Source of the DNA: Leuconostoc pseudomesenteroides KCTC 3652
GTDB lineage: Bacteria > Bacillota > Bacilli > Lactobacillales > Lactobacillaceae
Length of the DNA stretch: 64,000 nt
Assembly (NCBI RefSeq): GCF_014634745.1
Contig: NZ_BMBP01000002.1
Span: 1 to 64,000 of the forward strand
Direction of reading: 5' to 3'
Shown here in pieces: positions 25,129 through 33,271 of the stretch. Numbering within the stretch: position 1 is the first letter of the stretch; each line of letters starts with the position of its first letter. The position numbers and the translations under genes are program-made. The notes below the pieces were generated by a model, which did not search any database, was not told the origin of the DNA, and saw only the letters and a list, made by a program, of their open reading frames with translations.

Positions 25129-25623
25129 ATGGGAAAAGCAAAATTGTTTGGTACGATTGGCAAAATGGCACTTGGAGCAGTAGCACCAGATGTATTGGAG
25201 CAAGGAACTAAAATCGTTAATGATCAATTAGAGAAAAGGAAAGACTATCTTAAAATACCCGATGTAAAATTATTAGATGTTGAAAAAGCAACAGCGGTAA
25301 TAGATAAGTATAACTTTAATCACTCTGAAGTACCGGTGAAGGCAGATTTACATTATGCTGATGCATTGCCAAATACTATTGTAAAAATGGAACCAAAGGG
25401 AAATACCTCTGTGGCTCCAAACACTTTTGTGAAATTGTATTACATCGATGAACAAACACTTATTGATAGTCAACTTTTGGCTCAAGAAGCAGAAAGTAAA
25501 AAAGCATTAAAAAAGCAAAAGACACAGGATCAAATTCATAATGTTTTAGAAACCACTTCAAGTGTTTCTGCTAATATTGGAAAAAAATTACACTTAAAAA
25601 AAGACAAAAAGGATAATGATTAA
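25129..25623 (+). CDS. Cytoplasmic PASTA-domain-like protein
   Basis: 164 residues with AGGAGA before the start. Residues 42-107 (IPDVKLLDVEKATAVIDKYN ... PNTIVKMEPKGNTSVAPNTFVKLYYI) follow the PASTA pattern of 'vPdv.G....A...L...g......s..vp.g.V..q.P..G..v..gt.V.l.'. There is no signal peptide or membrane helix, and the tail is Lys-rich. PASTA domains normally lie outside the cell and bind cell-wall fragments or beta-lactams, so a soluble version in a transfer operon is odd. It has its own promoter and precedes the coupling protein. Confidence 0.6.
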   Translation: MGKAKLFGTIGKMALGAVAPDVLEQGTKIVNDQLEKRKDYLKIPDVKLLDVEKATAVIDKYNFNHSEVPVKADLHYADALPNTIVKMEPKGNTSVAPNTFVKLYYIDEQTLIDSQLLAQEAESKKALKKQKTQDQIHNVLETTSSVSANIGKKLHLKKDKKDND

Positions 25624-25643
25624 GTATAAGAAGAGGTTAGTAT

Positions 25644-27023
25644 ATGAAATATAAAACAATTAAATACAGTGATCAGTATTTAGCAAAGACTTTATTTAAA
25701 AGGACTTTGCTTTTTGTTTGGTCTTTAGTCACAGTTTGCTTTGGTTCTTGGTATTTGAATATTTTTCAATCGCTGATGCAAGAACAATATAGTTGGTGGT
25801 ATTTGTCGCCTATTGTTTTAAGTATTGTGTTGACTGTTTTGTTTGGTTGGGGTGTGTTTTGGTTTTACAAGAATTATGCACCAGAACATTCCGACTTTTT
25901 TTCAAAGTACCTGAAAACAGTTGAATTGCGCCAGATGATAAGCTTGTTGATTGTCTCTAAAGGGTTCTTTGATACCGCTAGTGATGAGAATGGGACATTT
26001 ATAGCTTATTTTCCAAAATTGAAATTAAAGGTACTACACAAAATAGGTCAACTTATTTTACAAGAGCCAGTAGACGGTCGGAAATATATGGAAAGTTTTT
26101 CTAAAAATGAGTTTGATAATGTTGTTGAAACAGCATTACTTGCTGATAGACAAACAACTGAATTTAGTAAGAATAAAATGGTTAGTACCTTTGCTTTTGA
26201 CCCAATTAAATTTAGACGACAGTTAAAAGAATTGAAACCTAAAAAAGGGTTATTGCAAATTTCAAAAGGTATTGATTGGAAGTATGATACTTTCTACAAT
26301 GCTTTAATATCAGGTAATGTTGGTACTGGCAAGTCGTATACCATGTTTGCGATTATCGGGCAATTGTTACAAATTACTAAGTATGTCGATATTATTGACC
26401 CAAAACGGTCTGATTTGGCTAGTTTGAAATATGTTGATGAATTAAAGGGACGTGTTCATAGTACGGCATCTGAAATTAACAATGCCGTGATTAAGTATTA
26501 TCAGTTAATGATGAAGCGTGCAGAACGTATGGAAGAATTAAAGGCATCAGGTCACATTGGCACTTATAAGGAATTTAGTTTTGAACCTTGCTTTTTAATC
26601 TTTGATGAGTTTGGTGCGTTTGTTGAAATGAATGATCGATTAGCTTATGACGACCCAATTAAAGCAAGCTATGATACAGCAATGTCTAATTTGAATGAGA
26701 TAGCTATGCTGGGACGTGAACTTGGTTTTTATATTTTGATTGGTATGCAGAGACCTGATGCAGGTTCTTTGCCAATGGCAGTACGAAACCAATTGAATAT
26801 GCGTATTAACATGGGAGTGCCAACACCAGAAATTGAAAAAATGGTATTCCCTGATAATGAAAAACAATTGCGTCCTTTGTCATCACATTTGAAAGGGTGG
26901 GGCTTTATTAAGATTGGAGACAGTCAGGTTAGATCATTTTTTGCACCAGAAGTACCAAAAGATTTTAATTTACATGAATACATGTGTGAGAATATCGCAA
27001 TAAGAGAAAGTCAGGGAAAATAA
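25644..27023 (+). CDS. tcpA: TcpA/FtsK-type coupling protein (Tn916 Orf21, ConQ)
   Basis: 459 residues. Two membrane helices (about 19-40 and 51-73) are followed by an FtsK/SpoIIIE-like ATPase: Walker A GNVGTGKS at 224-231 and Walker B CFLIFDEFG near 316-324. It brings the relaxase-DNA complex to the channel. Its last base is shared with the first base of the next gene. The position just before oriT and mobT matches Tn916 and ICEBs1. Confidence 0.88.
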   Translation: MKYKTIKYSDQYLAKTLFKRTLLFVWSLVTVCFGSWYLNIFQSLMQEQYSWWYLSPIVLSIVLTVLFGWGVFWFYKNYAPEHSDFFSKYLKTVELRQMISLLIVSKGFFDTASDENGTFIAYFPKLKLKVLHKIGQLILQEPVDGRKYMESFSKNEFDNVVETALLADRQTTEFSKNKMVSTFAFDPIKFRRQLKELKPKKGLLQISKGIDWKYDTFYNALISGNVGTGKSYTMFAIIGQLLQITKYVDIIDPKRSDLASLKYVDELKGRVHSTASEINNAVIKYYQLMMKRAERMEELKASGHIGTYKEFSFEPCFLIFDEFGAFVEMNDRLAYDDPIKASYDTAMSNLNEIAMLGRELGFYILIGMQRPDAGSLPMAVRNQLNMRINMGVPTPEIEKMVFPDNEKQLRPLSSHLKGWGFIKIGDSQVRSFFAPEVPKDFNLHEYMCENIAIRESQGK

Positions 27024-27334
27024 TGGCAGATGATATTATGGCACTTGAGCGAACTAGATTAAGTTTAGTTAATGGTTCAAGAAATATGGCGTTGATGCTG
27101 GATAAGTTGCGTTCGGTTGATGCCAACGAAATGGCTAACATTAGAAATATCGTTAAGAATATTGATGTTGAGAGTGGCGCAATTGAAAATGAAAAGGCAC
27201 TACGGCTTATTGAAGAAATAAGAGATGTTGATGTTTTTGGTTTTACACAGGATATTGTCGATTTGATGAAGCATATTGAAAGTTCACAAGAACAGTTAGA
27301 TGCGTATATCAAAGAGTTTAGAAAATTGGTCTAA
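27023..27334 (+). CDS. Hypothetical helical protein coupled to tcpA
   Basis: 103 residues, soluble and mostly helical and charged. Its ATG overlaps the tcpA stop (TAATG). No motif is recognised. Coupling to tcpA and closeness to the relaxase suggest a DNA-processing accessory, which is inference. Confidence 0.5.
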   Translation: MADDIMALERTRLSLVNGSRNMALMLDKLRSVDANEMANIRNIVKNIDVESGAIENEKALRLIEEIRDVDVFGFTQDIVDLMKHIESSQEQLDAYIKEFRKLV

Positions 27335-27510
27335 AGCAAGTTTACTTGTGAAATTTAAAAAGTTACGTGATGAAATAGGCGTTTAAAGGACTTTGTGAAA
27401 GGTTTTGAAAATGACCTATTTTTTAGTACCTATAAACGTTGATATACCGTTACTTTGTATAGCCAGTCTTATGTAAACTTTGATTGGTCTAGTCAAAAAA
27501 GGAGTTAAGA

Positions 27511-27570
27511 ATGATGAAATACCACGCCAGAAGTCCAACACTTAGCATCTGTGTTTGGCTTTGCTGTTAA
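27511..27570 (+). CDS. Possible 19-residue leader peptide
   Basis: An AAAAGGAGTTAAGA site sits directly before ATGATG. The peptide reads MMKYHARSPTLSICVWLCC and stops at 27568. Such a strong ribosome binding site on so short a frame, 40 bases ahead of the next gene, looks like a leader peptide or attenuation device. The remaining bases of the 27335-27612 gap show nothing else that can be supported. Confidence 0.4.
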   Translation: MMKYHARSPTLSICVWLCC

Positions 27571-27612
27571 TTAAATATTTGTAGTTTAAAAAGAAAAAGT
27601 AGGTAAAAAATT

Positions 27613-27909
27613 ATGGCTTTAGAAGTTAAAAAAATTCAATCTTTGTCCGCTCAATCAATTGAAGATTTGAAGGCAATTGAAAAGATAGGTGGACTTGAAC
27701 ACCTTGCTCAACTAAGTGATGAACTTAAAAAAGCAATGGCAGATGAAGAACAGCTACGTGCTGTTAGTCCAATGCTGCCACCTTACTTTGCTGAACTACG
27801 CAAGAACTTAGGTTTCTTGCTTGGTACGGCTAAGTCCTTGCAAACACACGGTGTCAATCGTACAAAAGATATTCAAGGTTTGCTCGATCAATTGTCACAT
27901 ATCAAGTAA
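27613..27909 (+). CDS. Hypothetical helical protein before oriT
   Basis: 98 residues, soluble, with repeated helical stretches (LSAQSIEDLKAIEKIGGLEHL; PYFAELRKNLGFLLGTAKSL). GTAGG lies before the start. It ends 70 bases before the structured origin region. A role as relaxosome accessory is possible from position only. Confidence 0.5.
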   Translation: MALEVKKIQSLSAQSIEDLKAIEKIGGLEHLAQLSDELKKAMADEEQLRAVSPMLPPYFAELRKNLGFLLGTAKSLQTHGVNRTKDIQGLLDQLSHIK

Positions 27910-27978
27910 GTAACTATTGTTAAAGCTCTAGTCTTTTACAGCAAATGTCCTGTAAGAGACCAGGGCTTTATGTACATA

Positions 27979-28132
27979 GTGACTTTATTATTGGCGTGGC
28001 TCGTAGCGACCAGCGAAGAGACAGTGCCACGCCCTGCCCTAGCGTAGCATTGGGGCTGGGTGCGTGGTCGCGGTTAAGCACACACGACCAGTGTGTGTCA
28101 GCGACTGGCACATGCGCCAAAAATAAAGTCAC
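27979..28132. other. Putative single-strand origin (sso) with nested inverted repeats
   Basis: An 18-bp inverted repeat with one mismatch (27979-27996 and 28115-28132) encloses a G+C-rich segment. Inside are GGCGTGGC/GCCACGCC (27993-28000, 28026-28033) and CACACAC/GTGTGTG (28079-28085, 28091-28097). TAGCGA (28004-28009) lies in the loop of the first hairpin and TAGCGT (28040-28045) lies between hairpins; these match the CS-6 element of single-strand origins of rolling-circle replicons. The position next to oriT and mobT fits lagging-strand start after transfer. Confidence 0.6.
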
Positions 28133-28141
28133 CAAAAAAAC

Positions 28142-28173
28142 TTTAACCCCCAGTTACTAACAGGGGGGTTAAA
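28142..28173. other. oriT: oriT of the Tn916/ICEBs1 (MobT) type
   Basis: TTTAACCCCC (28142-28151) and GGGGGGTTAAA (28163-28173) form an inverted repeat around AGTTACTAACA. The C-run, then CTAACA, then a G-run is the hallmark of nick regions used by MobT/NicK relaxases. It lies about 130 bases before the mobT start, between the coupling-protein block and the relaxase as in Tn916. Confidence 0.85.
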
Positions 28174-28248
28174 CCGGTAAAAACGCTGAAAGCGTCAACC
28201 CAATATGGGGAACAAACGCCGATATGAAGCCATTTAGAACAAAGAACA

Positions 28249-28284
28249 AAAATTGCGGGTTGAAACCACTAAAACCGCAATTTT
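28249..28284 (+). terminator. Hairpin before mobT (terminator or attenuator)
   Basis: AAAATTGCGG (28249-28258) pairs perfectly with CCGCAATTTT (28275-28284). It lies 18 bases before the mobT start, just ahead of its ribosome binding site, so read-through or attenuation would control relaxase level. The T-run is short. Confidence 0.5.
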
Positions 28285-28301
28285 GAGAAAGGAAAGCCGA
28301 C

Positions 28302-29954
28302 ATGATAACGATTAACAATGAACCAAAAGCATATACACCTATATTTCTAGGGACAACACAACATAGCTTACGGTTATCGTTGGGAATACTTATCATGGTT
28401 GGTATGAAGTTGAATGATGAAATTATTGAGACTTATAACGTAACCGTATCAGCTATTGAATTGGGTCAATTACCTAATATCGGTAGTAAAATTGCGATTG
28501 ATGAAATTACTGGTAGTGAGTTATCGGGTTTCAAAGCAAAAATTAGGCAGTCTGATGAAAAAATACAAAACACTGTTTCTACTGAACTAGAAAACTTAAT
28601 TGAGTTAAAAAACGTTGGTCAATACCAACTATTGAAAGGACAAAAAGATATGACACAAGAATTAAACGTACCAGAACTATCAAACAATAATTTGATATTG
28701 ATGCGACAACTACTTGAAGTAACACAATCAGAGCTAGCCAAAAAAATTGGTGTGAGTGAGAGAACAGTTTGGGGTATAGAGAACGGAACTCAAAAAATAT
28801 CAGATAAGTTTGTTGATAAATTGCTGTTGGTCTATCCAGAATTAGCTGAAAGTATTGAGGTTCAATTTGACTGGGTTTCTCTAACGTTCCCAGATTTAAC
28901 TTCAAAGCAAGTGATTGATGATGTGTTGCGATTGCAGGAAAATCTGTTTTTAGAACGTCCTACATCTCAAAACTTTTATACTCGTGAAATGGCATTTGCT
29001 GGCGAAAAAAATATTTACATACAAGACTTTGCACCAGTGAAAAACCCAGAAACACAAGCTATGGATCAAAAATTTGGGACAACGCTTTATTTAACTGGTA
29101 AAGGCACACGATTATTTGAAAAAGCTTTGCTAGAGCAAAACATGAATTGGCGTGATTTCTTTGAAAAGGCAAGATTATATCGGGGACATCTCACTCGATT
29201 AGATATTGCGATAAACGATAAATGGGGTCTGCTAAACATGAATGACCTTGTTAAGGCTGTTCAAGAAAAACGTTTTTGGAGTAAATCAAAATCTTATGCG
29301 GTTCATGGCAACGTTGATGACGGCTGGACGGTTGATTTTGGTAAGTCACCTTTTGTTATTCGTGCTTATGACAAACACAAAGAACAAGCAAATAAAGGCT
29401 ATGACACTGATGTAAAAACTCGTGTGGAATTAGAATTACATCAGGATAAAGCAGAGTATGTACTTGATGAGTGGCTTAATCATGATAAGAAATTGGTGGA
29501 TATAACCTTTGATATTTTGTATACCTATTTGTGGTTTACTAATGAGCCGATAGATGCACAAAAGCTAAAATCAGATAAAGTGCGTGAAGTGATTGAGCAA
29601 ACAGTTGAGCCGATGCCTGCTTGGTCTTTGCTGACAGCTTTAGGAAATCGAATGAAATTTGTTAGACAACCTAAAAAACAAAGTGTGGAACGTATTGAAA
29701 AATGGGTTTTACAGTCGGTTGTGCCTAGTCTGGCAGTGTTAAAGAAAACAGGACACTGGCATGAAATTATTGAAGCGATCAATAGTGTTGAGTTGTCGGC
29801 AGAACATCAAAAATTGGTAGAAGCTAATTTGGTCAACGCAATTACAAATGCAAAAAGTGTTTTGCATCAAGGTAATATCAATTTCGATAAGGAAAAGGAA
29901 AAGTATGATGAAGAAACAGCAGAATTTGAGAAAAAAGCCAACCTACCATTTTGA
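28302..29954 (+). CDS. mobT: MobT relaxase with N-terminal extension (Tn916 Orf20 / NicK family)
   Basis: 550 residues. Residues 1-116 are an unrecognised extension. Residues 127-180 are an XRE-type helix-turn-helix (LEVTQSELAKKIGVSERTVWGIENG), and the remainder is the Rep_trans-type nicking domain (FDWVSLTFPDL; LTRLDIAIND; FVIRAYDKHKEQ). It nicks oriT and pilots one strand into the recipient. GAAAGG sets the 28302 start, but a second site AAAGGAC precedes an in-frame ATG at 28650, which would give a normal-sized MobT of 434 residues. Confidence 0.88.
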   Translation: MITINNEPKAYTPIFLGTTQHSLRLSLGILIMVGMKLNDEIIETYNVTVSAIELGQLPNIGSKIAIDEITGSELSGFKAKIRQSDEKIQNTVSTELENLIELKNVGQYQLLKGQKDMTQELNVPELSNNNLILMRQLLEVTQSELAKKIGVSERTVWGIENGTQKISDKFVDKLLLVYPELAESIEVQFDWVSLTFPDLTSKQVIDDVLRLQENLFLERPTSQNFYTREMAFAGEKNIYIQDFAPVKNPETQAMDQKFGTTLYLTGKGTRLFEKALLEQNMNWRDFFEKARLYRGHLTRLDIAINDKWGLLNMNDLVKAVQEKRFWSKSKSYAVHGNVDDGWTVDFGKSPFVIRAYDKHKEQANKGYDTDVKTRVELELHQDKAEYVLDEWLNHDKKLVDITFDILYTYLWFTNEPIDAQKLKSDKVREVIEQTVEPMPAWSLLTALGNRMKFVRQPKKQSVERIEKWVLQSVVPSLAVLKKTGHWHEIIEAINSVELSAEHQKLVEANLVNAITNAKSVLHQGNINFDKEKEKYDEETAEFEKKANLPF

Positions 29955-30285
29955 GAAAAGTTTGGCAAAAATAAGTCAGTGGTTTAACTGGTTTGACGGT
30001 TTAGTTAAATGGGTGTTTAAGCCATATTTAGGTTGGTTAGGTCTAGAATGCTTTACGTTCATAGTTCTGATGCTATCACAATCTATGGATAAATCATTCA
30101 ATCGTTCATTAGTTCGTGAAGCACCAAATACGTTTGCGCATCTTCCAGCAAACTATATGGCATCGTGGCTTAATATGATGAATATATTGATGCTGTCATT
30201 ATTGATACTACCGTTAATACCAGTATTCATTAGTAATGTTTGGTATCTATTTAAATATTTTAGAAAGGGGCATGACAATGTATAA
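29905..30285 (+). CDS. Small membrane protein overlapping the mobT end
   Basis: 126 residues from ATG 29905, behind AAAAGG, in a different frame from mobT with 50 bases of overlap. A basic N-terminus is followed by two membrane helices (about 41-63 and 90-115). It could be an entry-exclusion or transfer accessory protein; no family is recognised. Confidence 0.55.
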   Translation: MMKKQQNLRKKPTYHFEKSLAKISQWFNWFDGLVKWVFKPYLGWLGLECFTFIVLMLSQSMDKSFNRSLVREAPNTFAHLPANYMASWLNMMNILMLSLLILPLIPVFISNVWYLFKYFRKGHDNV

Positions 30286-30460
30286 AGCAGTAGGCTGGAA
30301 TTCACAGAATGAGTACATGGTAGGCAATACGCTAGCAGATGTGATGCGCAAGTTACAAAAAGAGTACCCAGCACCTAGACGTACTTATAGAGGTATGAGT
30401 ACCCAACAAATTTATAGTGAACCATTAAGAATTATAATTGTAAAAGAGGGTTATATGTGA
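30278..30460 (+). CDS. Hypothetical small protein ending the transfer region
   Basis: 60 residues from ATG 30278, behind AAAGGGG, overlapping the previous gene by 8 bases. It is soluble, with a YPAPRRTYRG basic stretch, and no known motif. It is the last gene of the transfer run; the next gene converges from the other strand, 15 bases away. Confidence 0.5.
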   Translation: MYKAVGWNSQNEYMVGNTLADVMRKLQKEYPAPRRTYRGMSTQQIYSEPLRIIIVKEGYM

Positions 30461-30475
30461 GAAATATGACTTTAC

Positions 30476-31273
30476 TTATGAAAATTTAAGTGACTGAATT
30501 ATATTCAAAATTATTTGTTGAAATTCACTTTTTGGTTCGCGATAAATTAAATTCACTGGACGTTGAAAAGTCGAGTCAAGATTAGTGTACGGTATTGTTC
30601 CGTCAATTAATTTTTTGGAGATAATTGTCTTCCCAAATCCTTGTTTGAGGAGTGCAATTATCATATCTGTATTAGTAATTGTTATTGATTTTTGTGGTAA
30701 TTCATTTTGTGTGAAGTATCTTTTTAAATGTTCATATGTACTGGCACCTGGTTCTCGGAGCAACCAGTAATCGCCATTGCCAGCTAAGACCAATTTATCC
30801 ATAGCAATTGGAACAACTGACAAACTCGAATCAAGTACAGGTTGTTCTACGAATGCAAAGTCAAACAAACCTTGTGAGACCTTCGAAATTAAATCACTAG
30901 AATTTCTCATTTCAAACGTCATTCGTACTGAAAGATTTGAAAACTCAGGAATGATTTTTGGAAGTATTGTTAATGCTGAAAAATGAGATGCACCAACTAT
31001 CAGACTATTATGTTCAGCACTGTTTCTAAAAAAATCTTGGGTTTGTTGCCACTCAAGTAAAATTTTTTGAGCTCGAGGATAGAACAAATCAGCTTCCTCT
31101 GTCGCCTGAACAATAGCCTTTTTACCGCGTATAAAAAGCTCAGTTTTTAATTCTTGCTCTAGATTTTTGATGTGAGTAGATACACTGGGCTGGCTAATAA
31201 ATAGCTTTTCTGCTGCATCAGTAAAACTAAGTGTTTGGTACACTGCGATAAAAGTTCGAATGTATTGCAGCAT
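30476..31273 (-). CDS. LysR-family transcriptional regulator
   Basis: 265 residues, somewhat shorter than the usual 290-300. The N-terminal winged helix-turn-helix is typical (LSFTDAAEKLFISQPSVSTHIKNLEQEL). The effector domain (about 85-265) has the periplasmic-binding-like fold. AGGAGT precedes the start. It lies 48 bases after the FAD oxidoreductase on the same strand, so the two are probably co-transcribed, and it may regulate that gene in response to a redox signal. Confidence 0.85.
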   Translation of the reverse strand: MLQYIRTFIAVYQTLSFTDAAEKLFISQPSVSTHIKNLEQELKTELFIRGKKAIVQATEEADLFYPRAQKILLEWQQTQDFFRNSAEHNSLIVGASHFSALTILPKIIPEFSNLSVRMTFEMRNSSDLISKVSQGLFDFAFVEQPVLDSSLSVVPIAMDKLVLAGNGDYWLLREPGASTYEHLKRYFTQNELPQKSITITNTDMIIALLKQGFGKTIISKKLIDGTIPYTNLDSTFQRPVNLIYREPKSEFQQIILNIIQSLKFS

Positions 31274-31321
31274 AATAATAGACTCCTAAATGGAAAATAT
31301 AATAAAAGGGCTGGTTTAAAA

Positions 31322-32662
31322 CTAATTTATTTGGGCGTGCCAAGCTTTTTCCCACGCTTGGGTTGCTTGTTGTACAGCATCCCATGGTGCTGAAATTGGT
31401 GGAGAATATGATAAATCTAGGTCGCTTATTTCACTAACTGTCATTTGATTGAAAATAGCTGTTGAAAAAATATCTGAACGCTTTGCAATTTCAGCTCCAA
31501 AAGAACCAATTAATTGTGCTCCTAATAGTTTGCCAGTATTGAAATCTCCAGTTATTCGAATTGCTATTTTCGTTGCTCCAGGAATATACGACTTGTGATC
31601 GTCAACAAAACTTGTTGTACTGAAGGGGACATAACCTGCTTTTAAAGCTTCTGTTGGCAATAGTCCGGTACGAACTGCAACTTGGTCAAATGCTTTAATT
31701 ACTTGACTACCAACTACACCCTTAAAAGGGGCCGATATTCCGACTGCGTGAGCTCCAGCTACACGTCCTTGTTTGTGAGAAGTTGTACCCAACGGCAAAT
31801 ATGTCGTACCAAGTAGTCGATGTTTTGTCATCACTAGGTCTCCTGAAGCGTAAATATTGGTCAAGTTTGTTTGCATATATTCATTTACAATGACAGCATC
31901 ATTGTCTGCAATTTTCGCACCAGCTTTTTTTAATAATCCACTATTTGGATGTACTCCTGTGACGAGTAATACCATGTCAAATTCAAATATTTCTTTATGC
32001 TTAGTGATGACCGTTTTATCTGCTTGAATTTGAGTAACTTCGGAACTTGTCATGACCTGAATGCCATTTTCTTCTAACGTTCTATGCAAGATACGACTCA
32101 TTTCCGGCTCCATTGTTGGTAGTATTTCTTCTCCTCGTTGGAATATTGTCACAAAAAATCCACGTTTTGCCAGTGCTTCAGATACTTCAATTCCAATATA
32201 ACCTGCCCCAATAATGGCAACTTTTCTTGGTTTTGTATCTAAAATTTTTTTCTCAATGTGAAAAAAATCCGACATATTATGCAAAACAAGCGCATGTTCG
32301 TTACCCGTAATATGACTAACAGATGGTAATGCTCCAGTACCAACAATTAACTTGTCATATTGAAATACGCCTTTGTTGGTCATGACTAGTTGTTCTTTGG
32401 GGCGTATTGTTTCTGCTCTGGTGGATAAATGAATTTTTATCCCGCTTGTTTCAAGTTCAGACAATGTACGGTGACGTAATTTTTCCCAACTAGTGACTTC
32501 ACCACTTAATGCATATGGAAAACCACAAATAGATAAGTTTGGATAGTTATCATCTAATAATAATGTCACATCTGCAGTATGAGACAACTCTTTTGCGCGA
32601 AGTGCTGCAGAAATTCCTGCATCACTACCACCAATAATCAGTATGTTAGTCTTAATAGACAT
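31322..32662 (-). CDS. FAD-dependent pyridine nucleotide-disulfide oxidoreductase (NADH oxidase / CoA-disulfide reductase type)
   Basis: 446 residues, the normal length. FAD-binding GGSDAGISAA (about 11-20), a single redox cysteine Cys46 in SICGFPYA, an NADH-binding IIGAGYIGIEV (about 150), the second FAD motif IYASGDL, and the C-terminal dimerisation domain are all present. One active-site cysteine is the mark of the Nox, Npr and CoA-disulfide reductase group, which reduces oxygen, peroxide or CoA disulfide. AAAGGAG precedes the start. It is oxidative-stress cargo on the element; which substrate is used cannot be read from sequence. Confidence 0.85.
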   Translation of the reverse strand: MSIKTNILIIGGSDAGISAALRAKELSHTADVTLLLDDNYPNLSICGFPYALSGEVTSWEKLRHRTLSELETSGIKIHLSTRAETIRPKEQLVMTNKGVFQYDKLIVGTGALPSVSHITGNEHALVLHNMSDFFHIEKKILDTKPRKVAIIGAGYIGIEVSEALAKRGFFVTIFQRGEEILPTMEPEMSRILHRTLEENGIQVMTSSEVTQIQADKTVITKHKEIFEFDMVLLVTGVHPNSGLLKKAGAKIADNDAVIVNEYMQTNLTNIYASGDLVMTKHRLLGTTYLPLGTTSHKQGRVAGAHAVGISAPFKGVVGSQVIKAFDQVAVRTGLLPTEALKAGYVPFSTTSFVDDHKSYIPGATKIAIRITGDFNTGKLLGAQLIGSFGAEIAKRSDIFSTAIFNQMTVSEISDLDLSYSPPISAPWDAVQQATQAWEKAWHAQIN

Positions 32663-32815
32663 TGTATAATCTCCTTTGATTACTATTAGTCTAACATACT
32701 ATAAAATTTGTTTTAATAATCAAATATAGTTTTATTATCAGGTCTATTAATTAAAAGTACTAACGAAGAGAAAATTTTATTAGTAATTGATTGAAAAAAA
32801 GAAGGGACAAAAAAT

Positions 32816-33223
32816 ATGTCAAAAAAAATATGGTTAAATTCAGAACAATTAGAACTGTATATTAAGCAGTTAGAACGGTTTAGAGACTTATATAGTCAAC
32901 TAGACCAAACACTAGAAAGTGATAGACTAGGCTTTCAATTCAAAGCTGGTGCGCCTAACTTTCAAACAACCTTAAGCGTATCAATGCAATTACAAGCTAA
33001 AATTAGACAAGCACAATCTCAAACATACGGAGATGTGCTTTTTTTTAACAAAGAATTAGCATCTAGGGTACAAGATTTGGTTTCAAAATCAATTGAGTTA
33101 ACCTTTGCGTATCGTGATTTAGACTTGCTGATTAAGGGAACTGATCGCAACACTGAAAGTGGGTTGAATAAGATTGAAGAACAGTTGCATCAAGCAAAAA
33201 GGCAACTTGCCGAAAAACATTAA
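32816..33223 (+). CDS. Small helical protein, duplicated as a fragment at the left edge
   Basis: 135 residues, soluble, rich in Gln, Leu, Lys and Glu, predicted largely helical or coiled-coil. AAGGGAC precedes the start. The last 70 codons recur as a truncated copy at 290-509. The family is not recognised. Its presence at both ends of the accessory region suggests that it belongs to the mobile element or to a related plasmid backbone. Confidence 0.6.
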   Translation: MSKKIWLNSEQLELYIKQLERFRDLYSQLDQTLESDRLGFQFKAGAPNFQTTLSVSMQLQAKIRQAQSQTYGDVLFFNKELASRVQDLVSKSIELTFAYRDLDLLIKGTDRNTESGLNKIEEQLHQAKRQLAEKH

Positions 33224-33271
33224 TAGTTTTTATGCTTGGAATCAAACTCGTTTTTGTTGTACACTGATTTT

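Noticed and set aside
27945-28160. 71-residue frame through the G+C-rich segment before mobT
   Set aside because: It runs over the sso-like repeats and oriT, has no ribosome binding site and an odd Cys/Arg-rich composition; the DNA structure explains the open frame.
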